A stretch of 64,000 bases of DNA from Ensifer sp. WSM1721 (GCF_000513895.2 NZ_CP165784.1:434001-498000), one strand, 5' to 3'; shown: positions 8,327 through 18,820, counted from the stretch's first letter. Made by a program: numbers and translations. Notes: generated by a model not told the origin, from the sequence alone.

Positions 8327-8965
8327 ATAAGCTCTTTTGAAGGCATTGATCTCAGTTCGCCCGAGTTCCTGGGCGCCCTTTTGCAGCTGAAGGCATCCGT
8401 CGCGGCGTATGAATTAAGCGAGATGGCAATGCAAGCGATGCGATCTGAAATAAGAATGCGCATTTCGGCGTAGCCGCCCACACCCTGGATCTCAAGGGGG
8501 AGCCGATTTTCCGCGAAGCGAAATGCGACCTGATGGTGGTGGTCACATAGCGGATGGGCTACAAGCTATGCTCACGGCATGAAACATGGCTGAGACGAAA
8601 GCCACGTGAATTCACGAATCACCCTGGGGGCAATGATCTCGCATCAAAGCCGCAGTCGCCCCAAAGGAATGTGAGGAGGATGGTCGCAAGGGAACTCCCC
8701 GCCTTCGCAAGCTATCTCTTGGTTTGGCGAGCCGTTTTCATCGTAAAATTCTACTCCGGTACATCGGTAGCTGATCTGAGGCCTAGCAAAAAATGGTAGG
8801 CTTCGCCGCCAACCCTGAGGCCGTCCCGCATCTGGAGGCCACCATGATCTCAGCGAGCCACACAATTTACGCCGAATTCGACCAAGCGCTCGGCTGAGCT
8901 TTGCATCCGGGTTTTTGCGACGCGTCTGGACAGCCCTGAACAGCGGGGACCGCGTAGTAGTAGTC
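8327..8965. other. No supported gene between the nodN region and nodD
   Basis: Short open frames exist on both strands but none shows a recognisable family, a good start or coding-like composition. I see no repeats or mobile-element ends I can name. Confidence 0.5.
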
Positions 8966-9910
8966 CTACGACTGTTTGAGACGCCTCCTCCTCCCACGCG
9001 GAGAAGTCATGCGTGATGCCTCCTGCTTAAGTATTTCTCGCATCCAGATGCTTGCCGGATCACTGTTGTGAAGGGCGGGCCATTGCACGGCTACGGTGAA
9101 CGCGCTGAACGGCAGCGGCAGTTCGGCAACTTGTAAGGGAAACGTTTTTGCGAAATGCTCAACCAGCCGTGAGGGGATGGTCGCTATTCGGTCAGTGCCC
9201 GATAGCACCGGCGGAATCATGCTGAAGCCTTGAACGACGACTTCGATACGTCTCCTGAGGCCGTGCTCGAGCAAATACCATTCCTCGATGGAGGGCTTCC
9301 GCGCATTCCCGAATTTAGCCGCAACGTGCCCCATCGACATGTATCTCTCGAATGTAAGCGGCTGCTCTAGCTGCTTATTGGCGCGACAGCCCACGCACAC
9401 AAGCGTCTCGTCGAACAATGCTGCTGCAGGATGCGCGCCCGACATGAACACTTCTGGGAGAACTAGAAAGTCAACGTCACCGCGCCGGAGAAGCTCACAC
9501 GGCTCGTCCGCAGGAGGCAGCAATTCGAAGCTGACGGACGGCGCTTCCCGCGCAACTCGCTCCACGACCTTTTCGAAAAATACGAGTGTGGCGAAGTCGG
9601 AAAGGATGATCCTGAAACGGCGATCCGATTGGGCTGGGTTAAACGGATCCCATGCAATAATGGAGAACTGGATGTGCAGCAAAGCCTCGCGCACAGCCGG
9701 AGCTAGTCGTTCCGCAAGCGGTGTTAGGATAAGTTCGCGGCCGGCCATCGTAAATAGTTCATCGTGGAAATAGGCGCGCAACCGGGCGACAGCCGCGCTC
9801 ATGGCCGGCTGACTGAGATTGATACTGCGTGCCGCCGCCGTGAGGTTACGTTCGGTCGTCAGAGCGTCGAGCGCGACGAGGAGATTTAGGTCAAGGCCCT
9901 TGAACCGCAT
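8966..9910 (-). CDS. nodD: NodD, LysR-type regulator of nodulation genes
   Basis: A 314-residue LysR protein that begins with the NodD signature [17 protein letters not shown] and the winged-helix region [20 protein letters not shown]. The effector domain carries NodD hallmarks ([56 protein letters not shown]). It senses flavonoids and activates nod boxes. The start at 9910 is preferred over an in-frame ATG eight codons earlier because the family always starts at MRFKG. It diverges from the second nodD at 12929 at many positions, so it is a true paralogue rather than a recent copy. Confidence 0.95.
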   Translation of the reverse strand: MRFKGLDLNLLVALDALTTERNLTAAARSINLSQPAMSAAVARLRAYFHDELFTMAGRELILTPLAERLAPAVREALLHIQFSIIAWDPFNPAQSDRRFRIILSDFATLVFFEKVVERVAREAPSVSFELLPPADEPCELLRRGDVDFLVLPEVFMSGAHPAAALFDETLVCVGCRANKQLEQPLTFERYMSMGHVAAKFGNARKPSIEEWYLLEHGLRRRIEVVVQGFSMIPPVLSGTDRIATIPSRLVEHFAKTFPLQVAELPLPFSAFTVAVQWPALHNSDPASIWMREILKQEASRMTSPRGRRRRLKQS

Positions 9911-10197
9911 GTCGTCGTTTATCCATCGCGTCATGGCGAAAGGTGAGGCCGGAACTGACCTGCACTTCCAGCAAATCTGTCTCCGACAAGGATGTCGCTC
10001 AAGCCGGAGTACTGGACGACGTCATGAGCAAGATCGAACCGACTGAACAGAAAGAAGTAGCAAACCTCTGGCCAGAGGCAGGGTACCTTCGAGTCGACTT
10101 CGATTGAGTTGGCTATGGCAACACATGTCGAACGCCCGATACGGATTCGGCACGGAGCCGATAAGTCCGCCTCGCCCGAGGCGGCATCTGCTCTAAC

Positions 10198-10542
10198 TCA
10201 CGTACGCCAAGCGCAAGCTTGATATCTGGGCCGTCTATTCCGTTGCCACTGATGGCGGAGTGAGCTACGGCTGACCGCTAGTGCCTTGGCCCCGATCGAC
10301 GCTTCAATGTCTGGGATGGCGAATAGGGAAAGATCAGCGATACGAGTCGGCCCGTTCGTGATGCGAATCTTCTCGTTCCGGGACAGCTCGGCAAGCTCGC
10401 CCGCTGTTGGACGAGGCGATTGATGATCGACCACGAGAATGTGGTTTTCATGGAACTTCTGAGCAAAAACGGACGTCGGCGCCCGCCCGAAGATACCCGG
10501 TTCTACGTGGTAGTACAGAATGACATCGATCCGATTCACCAT
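10198..10542 (-). pseudogene. LysR-type effector-domain fragment behind a nod box
   Basis: An open frame of 114 codons whose sequence fits part of a LysR substrate-binding domain (IDVILYYHVEP...FAQKFHENHILVVDHQSPRP...LAELSRNEKIRIT). It has no DNA-binding domain, and the last ~25 residues degrade into arginine-rich sequence. A nod box 180 bases upstream on the same strand suggests it derives from a NodD-controlled LysR gene. SyrM would be a natural candidate, but I cannot prove that from sequence alone. Probably a relict. Confidence 0.45.
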
Positions 10543-10725
10543 CTTACGCCTGCGGTCTCCCTATAAGATCTGCCTCGCCTCCTCCCGCCGGGCACTGTCA
10601 CCGGGAATTATTGGGGGAACCGAGCGAGGTTACCAATTCGCGGCCATCCAATGCTTAAACGACACGACACAATGAGCTGGCCGCGCGCTAAGTGCCGGTC
10701 TCCGAGTCAATGCAGCAATCCACGA

Positions 10726-10772
10726 GATCGGTAAAATCGATTGTTTGGATGGACTCCATTCGCGCAATGGAT
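10726..10772 (-). promoter_or_regulatory. Nod box
   Basis: On the minus strand it reads ATCCATTGCGCGAATGG, then ATCCAAACAATCGATTTTAC ending in CGATC, a nearly complete 47-base NodD-binding box. It points toward the LysR-like fragment at 10198-10542, with no intact gene between or directly behind it. Confidence 0.85.
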
Positions 10773-10849
10773 GTGAAAACATGCAATTCTAACTGAGAGT
10801 GGCTCGAAAAGACGTCAAGGATAGCAACACCTTGCGAGCCGACGCGTGA

Positions 10850-11150
10850 TCAGGCGAATATGGGCGATGATGACCATGCCTCGGCTGAGGCGATGGACGT
10901 TTCGAAGTCTTTTGCCAGGCTGGCCAGCTGCCAAGCCACGCGAAAGTGCGTCCAACAGCCCATCGGCGAGGCAGAACCTCGAAGCCCTTCGCCTTGTCGG
11001 TGCGGTTGATGATTTCCTGCGTCCAGCGCCCGATCTTCTGCAGTCGCCTTTTCAGCTCGTCGCCGGTGCCGCAACGATTTCATGCGTGGCCACGCCGTTG
11101 CTCGAGGCGCCCGTCGCCGACCGGCTGGGACGATCGCGCGCCGGTATGCT
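10850..11150 (-). pseudogene. IS5-family transposase 3' remnant
   Basis: The minus-strand frames read RTDKAKGFEVLPRRWAVGRT then FAWLG, followed after a frame change by LAKDFETSIASAEAW. This is the well-known C-terminal end of IS5-type DDE transposases (usual form LPRRWVVERTFAWL). The rest of the element is missing and a frameshift is present, so it is a scar. Confidence 0.7.
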
Positions 11151-11406
11151 TCGTCTTCTTCGGCAACGAGAAGGAGTCCGCGCCCTTGCACAAACCGACC
11201 TATGATTTCACTAATGATGGGCTTATATTTGGGGCAAAGTTCCATGCGAGCATCGTCCGCAAAATTTTCTTTGTCGGCTGCAGAAACTCTCATTTGTCAA
11301 AGCAGCGCTTCAGCGGTAATCAAGTGTGCTCGGCGCACATCTCTCGATCCTCGGCCATTGAACCTGCAGGAGCGTTAAAAGCAGCGATACTGAGCCCGGA
11401 GAATAC

Positions 11407-12423
11407 ATGATGGAAAATAACGCCGATGATGCAGTTTTTCGATATCGTGGCTCAACTTTCGATAGCATGATTGAAACCCTCGGAGAGGTTTTCGGCACAT
11501 TCGACGCCGTGCTCGAAGGTCGTGCTCAAGATTTCCATTGGGGCATCGATCTTTCGGCCTGCGAAAGCGCAGTATTGATTGCAGGTTATCATCAGACAGG
11601 GTTTCAGTTCCGCACTCAGTGGCATTCCGATGCAACAGAGCACCTATCGCTCGTAGTGCCGCGCAGAGGTGGCATGGGGGTTGCGTACGGTTCGCGCATG
11701 TCTGAAGCCGGACAAGGGAAATTGCTTCTATACAAGAATTTCGAGCCTGACAGCATCTCAATGCACGGGCAATCCAATCTAATAGATGAGTTGGTGCTTA
11801 ATTGGTCGTTGATCCAACGGACCATTGGCGAAACTTTCGATGTGCCGTTTAGTGGCTCGCTCGACCTGTTGCCCGAAGTGGATCTCTCAACGCCAGTTGG
11901 TAGGACAATCGGCAAAATCGCGGAAGCGATCATCGACGGAATGCGCGATAATGGCCCCCTCATTCAGTCTCCCGTAGCGATGGCACATATCACGCAGACA
12001 CTAGCCGACGTTGTAATAAGGATGGTGCCTCATCGGTTGTCGCATCTTATTGACAAGATGCCCCGCATGATTGCTCCCGGACATGTCCGCCGCGGGATCG
12101 AGTTCATGCACGCCAATATCAACCAGCCGATTACAATGCCCATGGTGGCCGAAGCAGCGGGTGTTTCCACGCGAGCACTCGAAGCAGGTTTTCGTGCTTT
12201 TAAGGACACAACGCCCGCTGCCTATCTCCAGACGCTTCGGTTGCGGGCAGCACGGGAGGACCTGCTCGATCCAGAAAACCGTATGCTTGTGAAAGAAATC
12301 TGCCTGAAATGGGGATTCTTTCAGTTCGGGAGGTTCTCCGCAGTTTATAGGGCACACTATGGAGAAGATCCGTCCGAAACAAGGAGACGCGTCTGCGGAT
12401 CACATTCTCGTAGGTCCTCCTGA
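11407..12423 (+). CDS. AraC-family transcriptional regulator
   Basis: A 338-residue regulator with an N-terminal AraC-binding-like domain (about 20-200) and a C-terminal pair of helix-turn-helix motifs (about 215-325: GIEFMHANINQPITMPMVAE, AAGVSTRALEAGFRAF, LRLRAAREDLL, ICLKWGFFQFGRFSAVYRAHY). GGAG lies 5 bases before the ATG. It resembles the AraC-type gene I recall from the NGR234 symbiotic plasmid (y4fK), but its target is unknown. It is complete and sits between an IS5 scar and nodD. Confidence 0.88.
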   Translation: MMENNADDAVFRYRGSTFDSMIETLGEVFGTFDAVLEGRAQDFHWGIDLSACESAVLIAGYHQTGFQFRTQWHSDATEHLSLVVPRRGGMGVAYGSRMSEAGQGKLLLYKNFEPDSISMHGQSNLIDELVLNWSLIQRTIGETFDVPFSGSLDLLPEVDLSTPVGRTIGKIAEAIIDGMRDNGPLIQSPVAMAHITQTLADVVIRMVPHRLSHLIDKMPRMIAPGHVRRGIEFMHANINQPITMPMVAEAAGVSTRALEAGFRAFKDTTPAAYLQTLRLRAAREDLLDPENRMLVKEICLKWGFFQFGRFSAVYRAHYGEDPSETRRRVCGSHSRRSS

Positions 12424-12928
12424 CCGGCGCTCACGCCGCAAAAAGGATGGCCGGTTTGCGCGAATCGGAAGACGGCCATGCCGCAGATAAGCCTCTGCGC
12501 CGGCGGATGATCGCCGTTGGTGCCGCTGACTTTCTCCTCGCCAGCATCCGACGCGCTCAGCCGCTTCATGTGGTCGTCCGCTTCACGGAATATTTTGCAA
12601 GCGAAAAGGCAAGGGGAAGTCGCTCCTCGCTATTGACCGCCCTTCATGCGGTGCCGTCGATCGCCAGAAGCTCTCGACCGAACAGGTCGAGCTGCCGGCA
12701 CGGGATGACGAAAGGCCGACCATTCACTCGCTGAAAATCGGCGCGACGCGAGGTTGGATCGCTCGCATTCCCGGCACCGCGCGTCCGCAATCCGACACGC
12801 CATATTCAGATTCGCGTTCAATGTGCAATTCGCGCATGAAAGTTCCATACCTCATTACTAATGACAATTTGTATTACTAATAAGGAATGCTGATAGATGG
12901 CATACATCCACGCTATGGATAATGAGAC
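12424..12928. other. Region before the second nodD
   Basis: No gene I can support. At the nodD end, 12905-12921 contains ATCCACGCTATGGAT, which resembles the 5' half of a nod box and may be a NodD autoregulatory contact. The rest looks like degraded coding DNA without an identifiable family. Confidence 0.45.
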
Positions 12929-13909
12929 ATGCGGTTCAAGGGCCTTGATCTAAATCTCCTGGTTGTGCTCGACGCTTTGATGGCCAAGCGTAATCTCACG
13001 GCAGCGGCACGCAGCATCAACCTGAGTCAGCCGGCCATGAGCGCGGCCGTCGCCCGGTTGCGCGCCTATTTCCAAGATGAGCTGTTTACGATGGCTGGCC
13101 GCGAATTTATCCCTACGCCGCGTGCCGACGGGCTCGCGCCCGCGGTGCGCGAGGCGCTGCTGCACATTCAGCTCTCCATTATTTCCGGGGAGCCGTTTAG
13201 CCCGGCCCACTCAGATCGTCGCTTCCGGATCATCCTTTCCGATTACGTCACGCTCGTGTTTTTTGAAAAGATCGTGGAGCGTGCGACGCGTGAAGCTCCC
13301 GCCGTCAGCTTCGAATTTCGGCCTCCCACTGATGACAATGAGGACCTTCTCCGGCGCGGCGACGTCGATCTTCTAATTCTCCCGGAAATGTTCATGTCGA
13401 ACGCTCATCCTCGAACGAAATTGTTCGACGATGTACACGTGTGTGTGGGCTGTCGCTCGAATAAGCAGCTGTTACAGCCACTTACATTCGAAAGATACAT
13501 GTCGATGGGGCACGCTGCGGTGAGTTTCGGGAATTCCCTCAGGCTAGGCATGGAGGAACGGTATTTGCGTGAGCACGGTCTCAAGAGACGTATCGACGTC
13601 CTCGTACAGGGCTATAGCATGCTTCCGCCGATGGTTTCAGGGACCGAGCGTATAGGAACCATGCCCTTACGGCTGGCGCAGCATTTCGCAAAAACACGGT
13701 TACCCCTCCGAATCGTTGAACTTCCGCTGCCACAACACCTTCCGTTCACCGAGGCCGTTCAATGGCCTGCGCTTCACAATAGTGATCCGGCAAGCCTCTG
13801 GATGCGCGAAATGCTACTCGAAGAGGCGTCCCGTATGGTTTCGCCGCTTGCCACGGCCGAGCCCCTCATCAACCCAAACCAGCACGAGTATAGTCTGGCC
13901 TACCTCTGA
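12929..13909 (+). CDS. nodD: NodD, second LysR-type nodulation regulator
   Basis: A 326-residue NodD paralogue starting [20 protein letters not shown] with the standard LysR helix-turn-helix ([20 protein letters not shown]). The effector domain has the family blocks [38 protein letters not shown] and [20 protein letters not shown]. It is a little longer than typical at the C-terminus ([14 protein letters not shown]). With the copy at 8966-9910 and a third 3' fragment at about 33850, the organism carries several NodD versions, which usually differ in inducer range or act as activator and repressor. Confidence 0.95.
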   Translation: MRFKGLDLNLLVVLDALMAKRNLTAAARSINLSQPAMSAAVARLRAYFQDELFTMAGREFIPTPRADGLAPAVREALLHIQLSIISGEPFSPAHSDRRFRIILSDYVTLVFFEKIVERATREAPAVSFEFRPPTDDNEDLLRRGDVDLLILPEMFMSNAHPRTKLFDDVHVCVGCRSNKQLLQPLTFERYMSMGHAAVSFGNSLRLGMEERYLREHGLKRRIDVLVQGYSMLPPMVSGTERIGTMPLRLAQHFAKTRLPLRIVELPLPQHLPFTEAVQWPALHNSDPASLWMREMLLEEASRMVSPLATAEPLINPNQHEYSLAYL

Positions 13910-14417
13910 TCCGCGAACTTCATCGGGCCGGGACAGTAGAATGGGCGGCAATGGCACCTTGCTGGCGAGACGCGTCAATGCTGCGGGTACGCTTGTCCCT
14001 TCCCCACGCAGCCTTGGCGACCGCCGCGAAGGGATATCCGTCCGGATCGCCCCGCGGCGCTCGAACGCTACGGCGAGCTCGCGGGCTTATCCGTCCTCGT
14101 CTGACCCGAAATCCGTGGGGGCGGTCGCCGGCATACGAAGCCACTCGGCGACGAAGGAAACCATTTCTTCGAGATGCCCGGCGGAGCTTCGGACCGCCGC
14201 GGATGGAAAGTTCGCGCCGGGCAGCGGATGCGAAGATCCGGATAGCAGAGAGGGGTGTCCTATCCAGCATCGAGTTAGTGAACCACCTACCGGTGGAAAC
14301 CTTCCGTTTGTCCGCGATCCCCACTTCGGCCAGAAACGCCCTCAGCGGCGGATCGTCGCCAAAGGAGCAATTTTGCGACGATGTGGTGGTGAGGGAGGGA
14401 TCGGGACGGATGTCGTG
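13910..14417. other. No supported gene between nodD and the DctM scar
   Basis: GC-rich sequence with overlapping short open frames on both strands and no convincing start or family. It is probably degraded coding DNA. Confidence 0.45.
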
Positions 14418-14620
14418 ATGCTCGTCATAATTGGCAGCGCCGCCGTCGGCTGGGTGCTGACGTTCGATTAGGCTCCGCAGCAAATGGCGGAATGGGTGGC
14501 GAGATCTCGAGTCCGATCGTCATCATCTTGATGATAAAGCTCATGATGCTCATCATTGGCATGCCTCTCGACATGCCTCCGGCGATCCTCCTGCTCGGGC
14601 CGATCTTCTTCTCACGAAGT
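14418..14620 (+). pseudogene. TRAP transporter large permease (DctM) fragment
   Basis: Two adjoining frames resemble DctM transmembrane segments: MLVIIGSAAVGWVLTFD, a TAG stop, then APQQMAEWV; and after a shift near 14490, IVIILMIKLMMLIIGMPLDM followed by PPAILLLGPIFF, the conserved GMxxDxxPAILxLxPI-type motif. The stop, the frameshift and the missing flanks show a pseudogene fragment. Confidence 0.65.
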
Positions 14621-14726
14621 AATGTCTTCCCAGGTGGCCCCTTTGACGGATCGTACCTTCAGCCAGCGTCGCCCGCCGCCAGGCCCATAAGCTCTCTAAA
14701 CAGAGAGGCGAAGCGCACGTGGATGT

Positions 14727-14775
14727 ATCCGCCATGTCGATGCGTTCTATCAAAACAATGGATTGTTCTGATTGG
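14727..14775 (+). promoter_or_regulatory. Nod box upstream of the nodO-like gene
   Basis: ATCCGCCATGTCGATG in the 5' half and CTATCAAAACAATGGATTG in the 3' half, ending in TGATTGG, match the NodD-box layout. It lies about 60 bases before the RTX gene at 14834 on the same strand. Confidence 0.85.
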
Positions 14776-14833
14776 CCGATAAGCAATATGAACCAGGTGG
14801 CGTGGTGGGGCTGTCTAATAAGGAGTATTAGCG

Positions 14834-15634
14834 ATGGAAAAACCAGTTCTTGGCGGTCCGGGCAGCAATAGTCTCTTTGGCGGCAATGGTAACGATATAA
14901 TCACCGACCCCAAGGGCGATGACTGGATCGACGGTCGTGCCGGAAACGACTCCATCTCGGCCGGCGAGGGCAATGACCGAGTCTTCGGTGGCGAGGGCAA
15001 CGACCACGTCTTCGGCGAGGAGGGTAACGACTTCCTCTATGGCGACAACGGCCGCGACACACCGCGAATCGTCAATGAGGACAATGATAAACTCTACGGC
15101 GGTCCCGGCGACGACGTCCTCTTCGCCGGTGACGGCAGGGATTCTCTGACGGGAGGCACCGGCAGCGACACCTTTGTGTTCCAGTTCCACAACCCGATCC
15201 CCGGATTCGACCCACAGTACGGGCCGGACCCGGACAACACCACCATCGCGGATTTCGCCCCGGCACAGGACACCTTCGCATTCGATGCGGTGGGCTTTGC
15301 CAGCGACGGTTTTGGCGCGAACTTCGTCTACGCCAGCGCGCGGGGCAATCAGGTGGACACCTTCTACAGCGGCCCGGCCTCGAATGCTAACGGGGAGCAG
15401 GTCGTGGTGATCACCGATCGGGGTTTCTCCAATGGCTCTGACGCAGCCCGTGCCATTTCTGGCGAGGCCGCCGGCGACATTATCGTCTACTTTGGGTACA
15501 AGACCATGACCGCGAATCTGGCCTACGTCACCTCCGAGAACCACGTTGATGAGTTCGCCCACCTGAGCAATGTGCAGAGCGTGGACGGCCTGGCCGGCTT
15601 GGGCCTGACCGCATGGGACTTCACATTCGCCTGA
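14834..15634 (+). CDS. nodO: NodO-like secreted RTX calcium-binding protein
   Basis: A 266-residue protein without a classical signal peptide. Residues ~5-115 are built of glycine/aspartate nonapeptide repeats of the RTX type (GGNGND, GEGNDRVFGGEGNDHVFG, GGPGDDVLFAGDGRD, GGTGSD), which bind calcium. It ends in a short hydrophobic FTFA tail of the kind used for type I secretion. A nod box about 60 bases upstream and AAGGAG before the ATG support flavonoid-induced expression, as for rhizobial NodO, which forms cation pores and aids infection. A generic hemolysin-type protein is the alternative, but the nod box favours NodO. No type I exporter genes are nearby. Confidence 0.8.
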   Translation: MEKPVLGGPGSNSLFGGNGNDIITDPKGDDWIDGRAGNDSISAGEGNDRVFGGEGNDHVFGEEGNDFLYGDNGRDTPRIVNEDNDKLYGGPGDDVLFAGDGRDSLTGGTGSDTFVFQFHNPIPGFDPQYGPDPDNTTIADFAPAQDTFAFDAVGFASDGFGANFVYASARGNQVDTFYSGPASNANGEQVVVITDRGFSNGSDAARAISGEAAGDIIVYFGYKTMTANLAYVTSENHVDEFAHLSNVQSVDGLAGLGLTAWDFTFA

Positions 15635-16363
15635 CCCGAAAACCCATACTGAACCGTGCCCCCTCCGGCCGGCGCTTTCCTTTGCTGTTGCTTGCCAGGG
15701 CAGGTGGCAGGCGCAGCGTGTTCAGCTTGATGAAGCCTGTGCGTCGCGCGCTGGCCGCAGACCCCATCCTCTGAGGCTCGTCGGGCGAACACCCCAGGTC
15801 AATCAATGAGTTTGCTGCCGCCGCTTGACCTTTTCGCCTCTGTCCGAGATCAGGGTGATTTCATCGAAGCCGCGGTACGCTTCACGCCCAAGGGCATGAA
15901 GGGCGCAGCCCGGGATTCCGGTCCGGTCGGTCGTGGTGGCAAAATAGCGGCCACCGTCTTCGCCCCGACCGCAGCCAGGACGAAGACGGTCCGGATCCGG
16001 CGCGTCGTACAGTCCTTCAAGGTGTGGCAATCCGGGTCGGCGAAGAGCGAATAGTTCTCTGCTTTGTGGTTCACGACCGCGCTCTGCAGCACCGCGATGA
16101 CCATCTTGCCCTCCCCGGATCGCAATCGTCCATTCCACCGCCACCGTCGCCATTTGAAAATTGGTCACAGACCGTTCGGGTTTGATATCCCGTGCTCATC
16201 CCAAGAGAGTTACCGGCCTCGCAGAAGAACAACGCCGCAGCGAAAGTGCCCGCCAACGAACCGCGGCTGGAGTCATCCGCAGTTCCCCGCTCCCAGCGAA
16301 GCCGCTGATGTCAAGGCGCTGAAATCACAGCTCAGCGGATGCGCGAACGGGCTGGGAAACGCA
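15635..16363. other. No supported gene downstream of nodO
   Basis: Open frames of 80-120 codons overlap on both strands, but none has a recognisable motif. The ORF-like stretch at 15806-16054 (plus) and its antisense are equally plausible and neither is convincing. Likely degraded DNA. Confidence 0.45.
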
Positions 16364-17554
16364 TCACTGCCTCATCGACACCCAGGACCCACCAGCTTCG
16401 TGGCTGTCGGCACAAGCATCAATGAACAGCATACCTTTAAGCCCATCTTCAACTCCGGAAAGCTCGACACTGCCTTCCGGGAGAGCGTATCCCCCGCGGC
16501 GTGCGGCGATCGCGAGACCTGCCTCGGCATAGAGATTTGCCCATGCATCCACTAGAGCTTCGCCGTGCCCGCGTGGGAGATGTATTAGGCGTTCCGCCTC
16601 GGGTAAGATTCCATTGCCATGACCTCGCACGAAGATCTGCTCCTGCTCCCCCAGCGGTACATAACGCAGCACCTCCGGTTTCTCCTGATCCCAGTCGAGC
16701 CCACCCTTGTCGCCCCACACGCGAATGCGGAGACCACAATATTGGCCCGGGGCAGCTTGCGTCACCCAAAGAATCCCAGGGGCACCATTCTCGAGACGGA
16801 AATTAATATAGGCGGTGTCTTCCATCGGTTTCGGAGCTCCACAGTTGTGAAACTCGGCCCTGAGGCTGGCAATATCCTGGCCAGTAATTGTATGGAGGAG
16901 ATGGTACGCATGCGTCCCGATATCACCGGTCGCTGATGTGCGGCCCACCTTCTCGGGGTCCTGTCGCCAAATGGCGCCCTTATCACGATCGGAAAATGGA
17001 CTTGTCGCCCACTCCTGAGTATACTCCACGTATGCCTGCCGCACGGTCCCAATGACACCTTTTCTGATCATGTGTTTGGCCTGACGAACCATCGCGTGAT
17101 GTGCGTGTGGGTAAGTCATCACGACCAAACGACCCGTAGCACTTTGAAGCTCCACGAGGTCTTGAGCATCGGAAACCGTCGTCGTCATGGGCTTGTCCAG
17201 TACCACGTCGATACCGGCCTTGAGAAAGGCGGTCGCGATACGATGGTGTGTCCAGTTTGGCGTGACGATTGCGACTGCTTCTATACCATCGTCGCGCGCA
17301 GCTTCTGACTCTGCCATGGCGTTCCAGTCACCATATGAGCGATCGGGCGCAATCATCCATTCTGCGGCCGATGCGCGTGCGTTATCCGGATCTGAGGATA
17401 GCGCACCCGCAACGACCTCCCAGTGGTTCGACAATCTCGCCCCGGCGAAGTGCCATTGTCCAACAAGGCCACCCTTTCCGCCACCGACGAATCCCAGTCG
17501 CAACCGGCGACCGAGGAGCGAGCTTCGCAAGTTGCCTTTTCCGTCAAAGGTCAT
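16364..17554 (-). CDS. Gfo/Idh/MocA-family oxidoreductase
   Basis: About 396 residues. The N-terminal Rossmann fold has [16 protein letters not shown] as dinucleotide loop. Later come the sugar/inositol dehydrogenase hallmark [10 protein letters not shown] (EKP-type motif), the [16 protein letters not shown] block and a C-terminal oligomerisation sheet. The family oxidises sugars or inositols with NAD(P). The ATG at 17554 has AGGGAG 6 bases ahead; an in-frame ATG ten codons earlier has no such site. It stands alone among mobile-element scars. A role in inositol or rhizopine-type catabolism is conceivable, but the substrate cannot be read from sequence. Confidence 0.88.
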   Translation of the reverse strand: MTFDGKGNLRSSLLGRRLRLGFVGGGKGGLVGQWHFAGARLSNHWEVVAGALSSDPDNARASAAEWMIAPDRSYGDWNAMAESEAARDDGIEAVAIVTPNWTHHRIATAFLKAGIDVVLDKPMTTTVSDAQDLVELQSATGRLVVMTYPHAHHAMVRQAKHMIRKGVIGTVRQAYVEYTQEWATSPFSDRDKGAIWRQDPEKVGRTSATGDIGTHAYHLLHTITGQDIASLRAEFHNCGAPKPMEDTAYINFRLENGAPGILWVTQAAPGQYCGLRIRVWGDKGGLDWDQEKPEVLRYVPLGEQEQIFVRGHGNGILPEAERLIHLPRGHGEALVDAWANLYAEAGLAIAARRGGYALPEGSVELSGVEDGLKGMLFIDACADSHEAGGSWVSMRQ

Positions 17555-17722
17555 TGAGATCTCCCTTGTGAACGATTCTTCCACGAAGTCAGCTGTGGAA
17601 AGCTCTTGCGTGTGGTGCCGCCCGGCTGCTGCTCAAGTCCGAATGCGTTAGCGGATTGCAAAGGGCAAGTACGGTGCCAATGGAGAAGATCATTTCCAAT
17701 CAAAAGCGTAGGCCTGGTACGG

Positions 17723-18136
17723 CTATGTCGCATCTTCGACACTGTCGGAGATCGGACAACGTACAATCAGCTGGAGCGAAAAAGCCGCGCCACCTTTTCG
17801 ACGCTCAGCACCAGCGGCAAGCTTGCCGGCAGATGGATGAGGGCCATGTGGCGAGAGAGATCGGGCCGGTCGATCGTCACAGTGAAGAAGAAACGCAGCC
17901 GGGACCGAGCTGTTGATGCTCGGCGGATGCATGCCAATCTGGGTCTGGTGCGACTGCAACCGGCGCAGATCCTCAGCCGTCGTCATATCGGGGGAGCGGC
18001 CGATGAAGGCGGCAAGCGCCTTCACGCAACGGATCCAGTCACGGCGAGTGGCCTCGGTGAAGCCACGAATGGACATGTCTTCGATCATGGGTTCACGAAG
18101 CGCTCTGCCGGATGGATTCGAAGGGACGGCGGTCAT
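17723..18136 (-). pseudogene. Tyrosine recombinase (IS91-associated type) N-terminal remnant
   Basis: The minus-strand frame starts like the SAM-like N-terminal domain of tyrosine recombinases (MIEDMSIRGFTEATRRDWIR, then SPDMTTAEDLRRLQ). After a frame change near 17900 it continues FFFTVTIDRPDLSRHMALIH, then LPLVLSVEKV, as in the recombinases carried with IS91-like elements. The catalytic Arg-His-Arg-Tyr half is missing. Not functional. Confidence 0.65.
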
Positions 18137-18466
18137 CGCATTCTCCTCTCAAGCTGAAGGTTGACGCCTTTCCCGACCCATCAAACGAGCCCGCTCGCGC
18201 GGGAGGGGGCGCGAGCTTTGAGGCGTGTGCCTCGTTGACGACATCGGAGAGGCTTTGATCGATCAGAGGTGACGGGCGGGCGGAGAGCTCCGAGCATGAA
18301 ACAGCTGCTTATATGCGCTCCTGCCCATCATCAACGTGGATCCATGACAACTTATTGCCGTTTATTGCCGTTGTGAGCATGAAGCTCTGGGAGACGGGCG
18401 GACTCGGTTGAGTAGATCTACGGCAATGTAAATCGCTTCCGCATTGCGACATCGAGATATTGAGCA
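18137..18466. other. No supported gene
   Basis: A short intergenic stretch beside recombinase and IS scars. The repeated TTATTGCCGTTTATTGCCGTTG near 18352-18373 is the only visible local repeat. I see no gene. Confidence 0.45.
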
Positions 18467-18820
18467 TCACCCGCGAAGCGGTGATGATGTGATGTGAAAA
18501 ACATCGAGCAATATCGCCGTCGCGACTCCACCCGCGGCCAATAGGAGCCCCGTCATAAAAATGCGGTTGGCGCGTTTAAATATACGCCGCTGCAGGCATT
18601 TGGGGTCAAGGAGGTCGGAAAGAGCCTTAATCTGCAGGCCGATGCCAAGAAGAAGCGGGATCACCGCAACGAGGTCGGGCAGCCGCCAAGGTATCGGATT
18701 CGCCGCCCAATGGGTGACGAAGCCCAGCGAAAAGGCGACAATAATACCAACAACGGTGACCGTGCCGTTGCGAAAAACGGTTTCGATCTGGTCAGGGTCT
18801 GTCTGTTCGGGCTTTTTCAT
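18467..18820 (-). CDS. Small hypothetical membrane protein
   Basis: A 117-residue protein with an acidic N-terminus and three hydrophobic segments (about 20-40, 45-65 and 88-108) separated by a charged loop (DLLDPKCLQRRIFKRANR). I do not recognise the family. Ribosome-site support is weak (AGAAATT before the ATG), yet the hydrophobic pattern and length argue for a real or formerly real inner-membrane protein. Its neighbours are mobile-element scars, so no function can be inferred. Confidence 0.55.
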   Translation of the reverse strand: MKKPEQTDPDQIETVFRNGTVTVVGIIVAFSLGFVTHWAANPIPWRLPDLVAVIPLLLGIGLQIKALSDLLDPKCLQRRIFKRANRIFMTGLLLAAGGVATAILLDVFHITSSPLRG

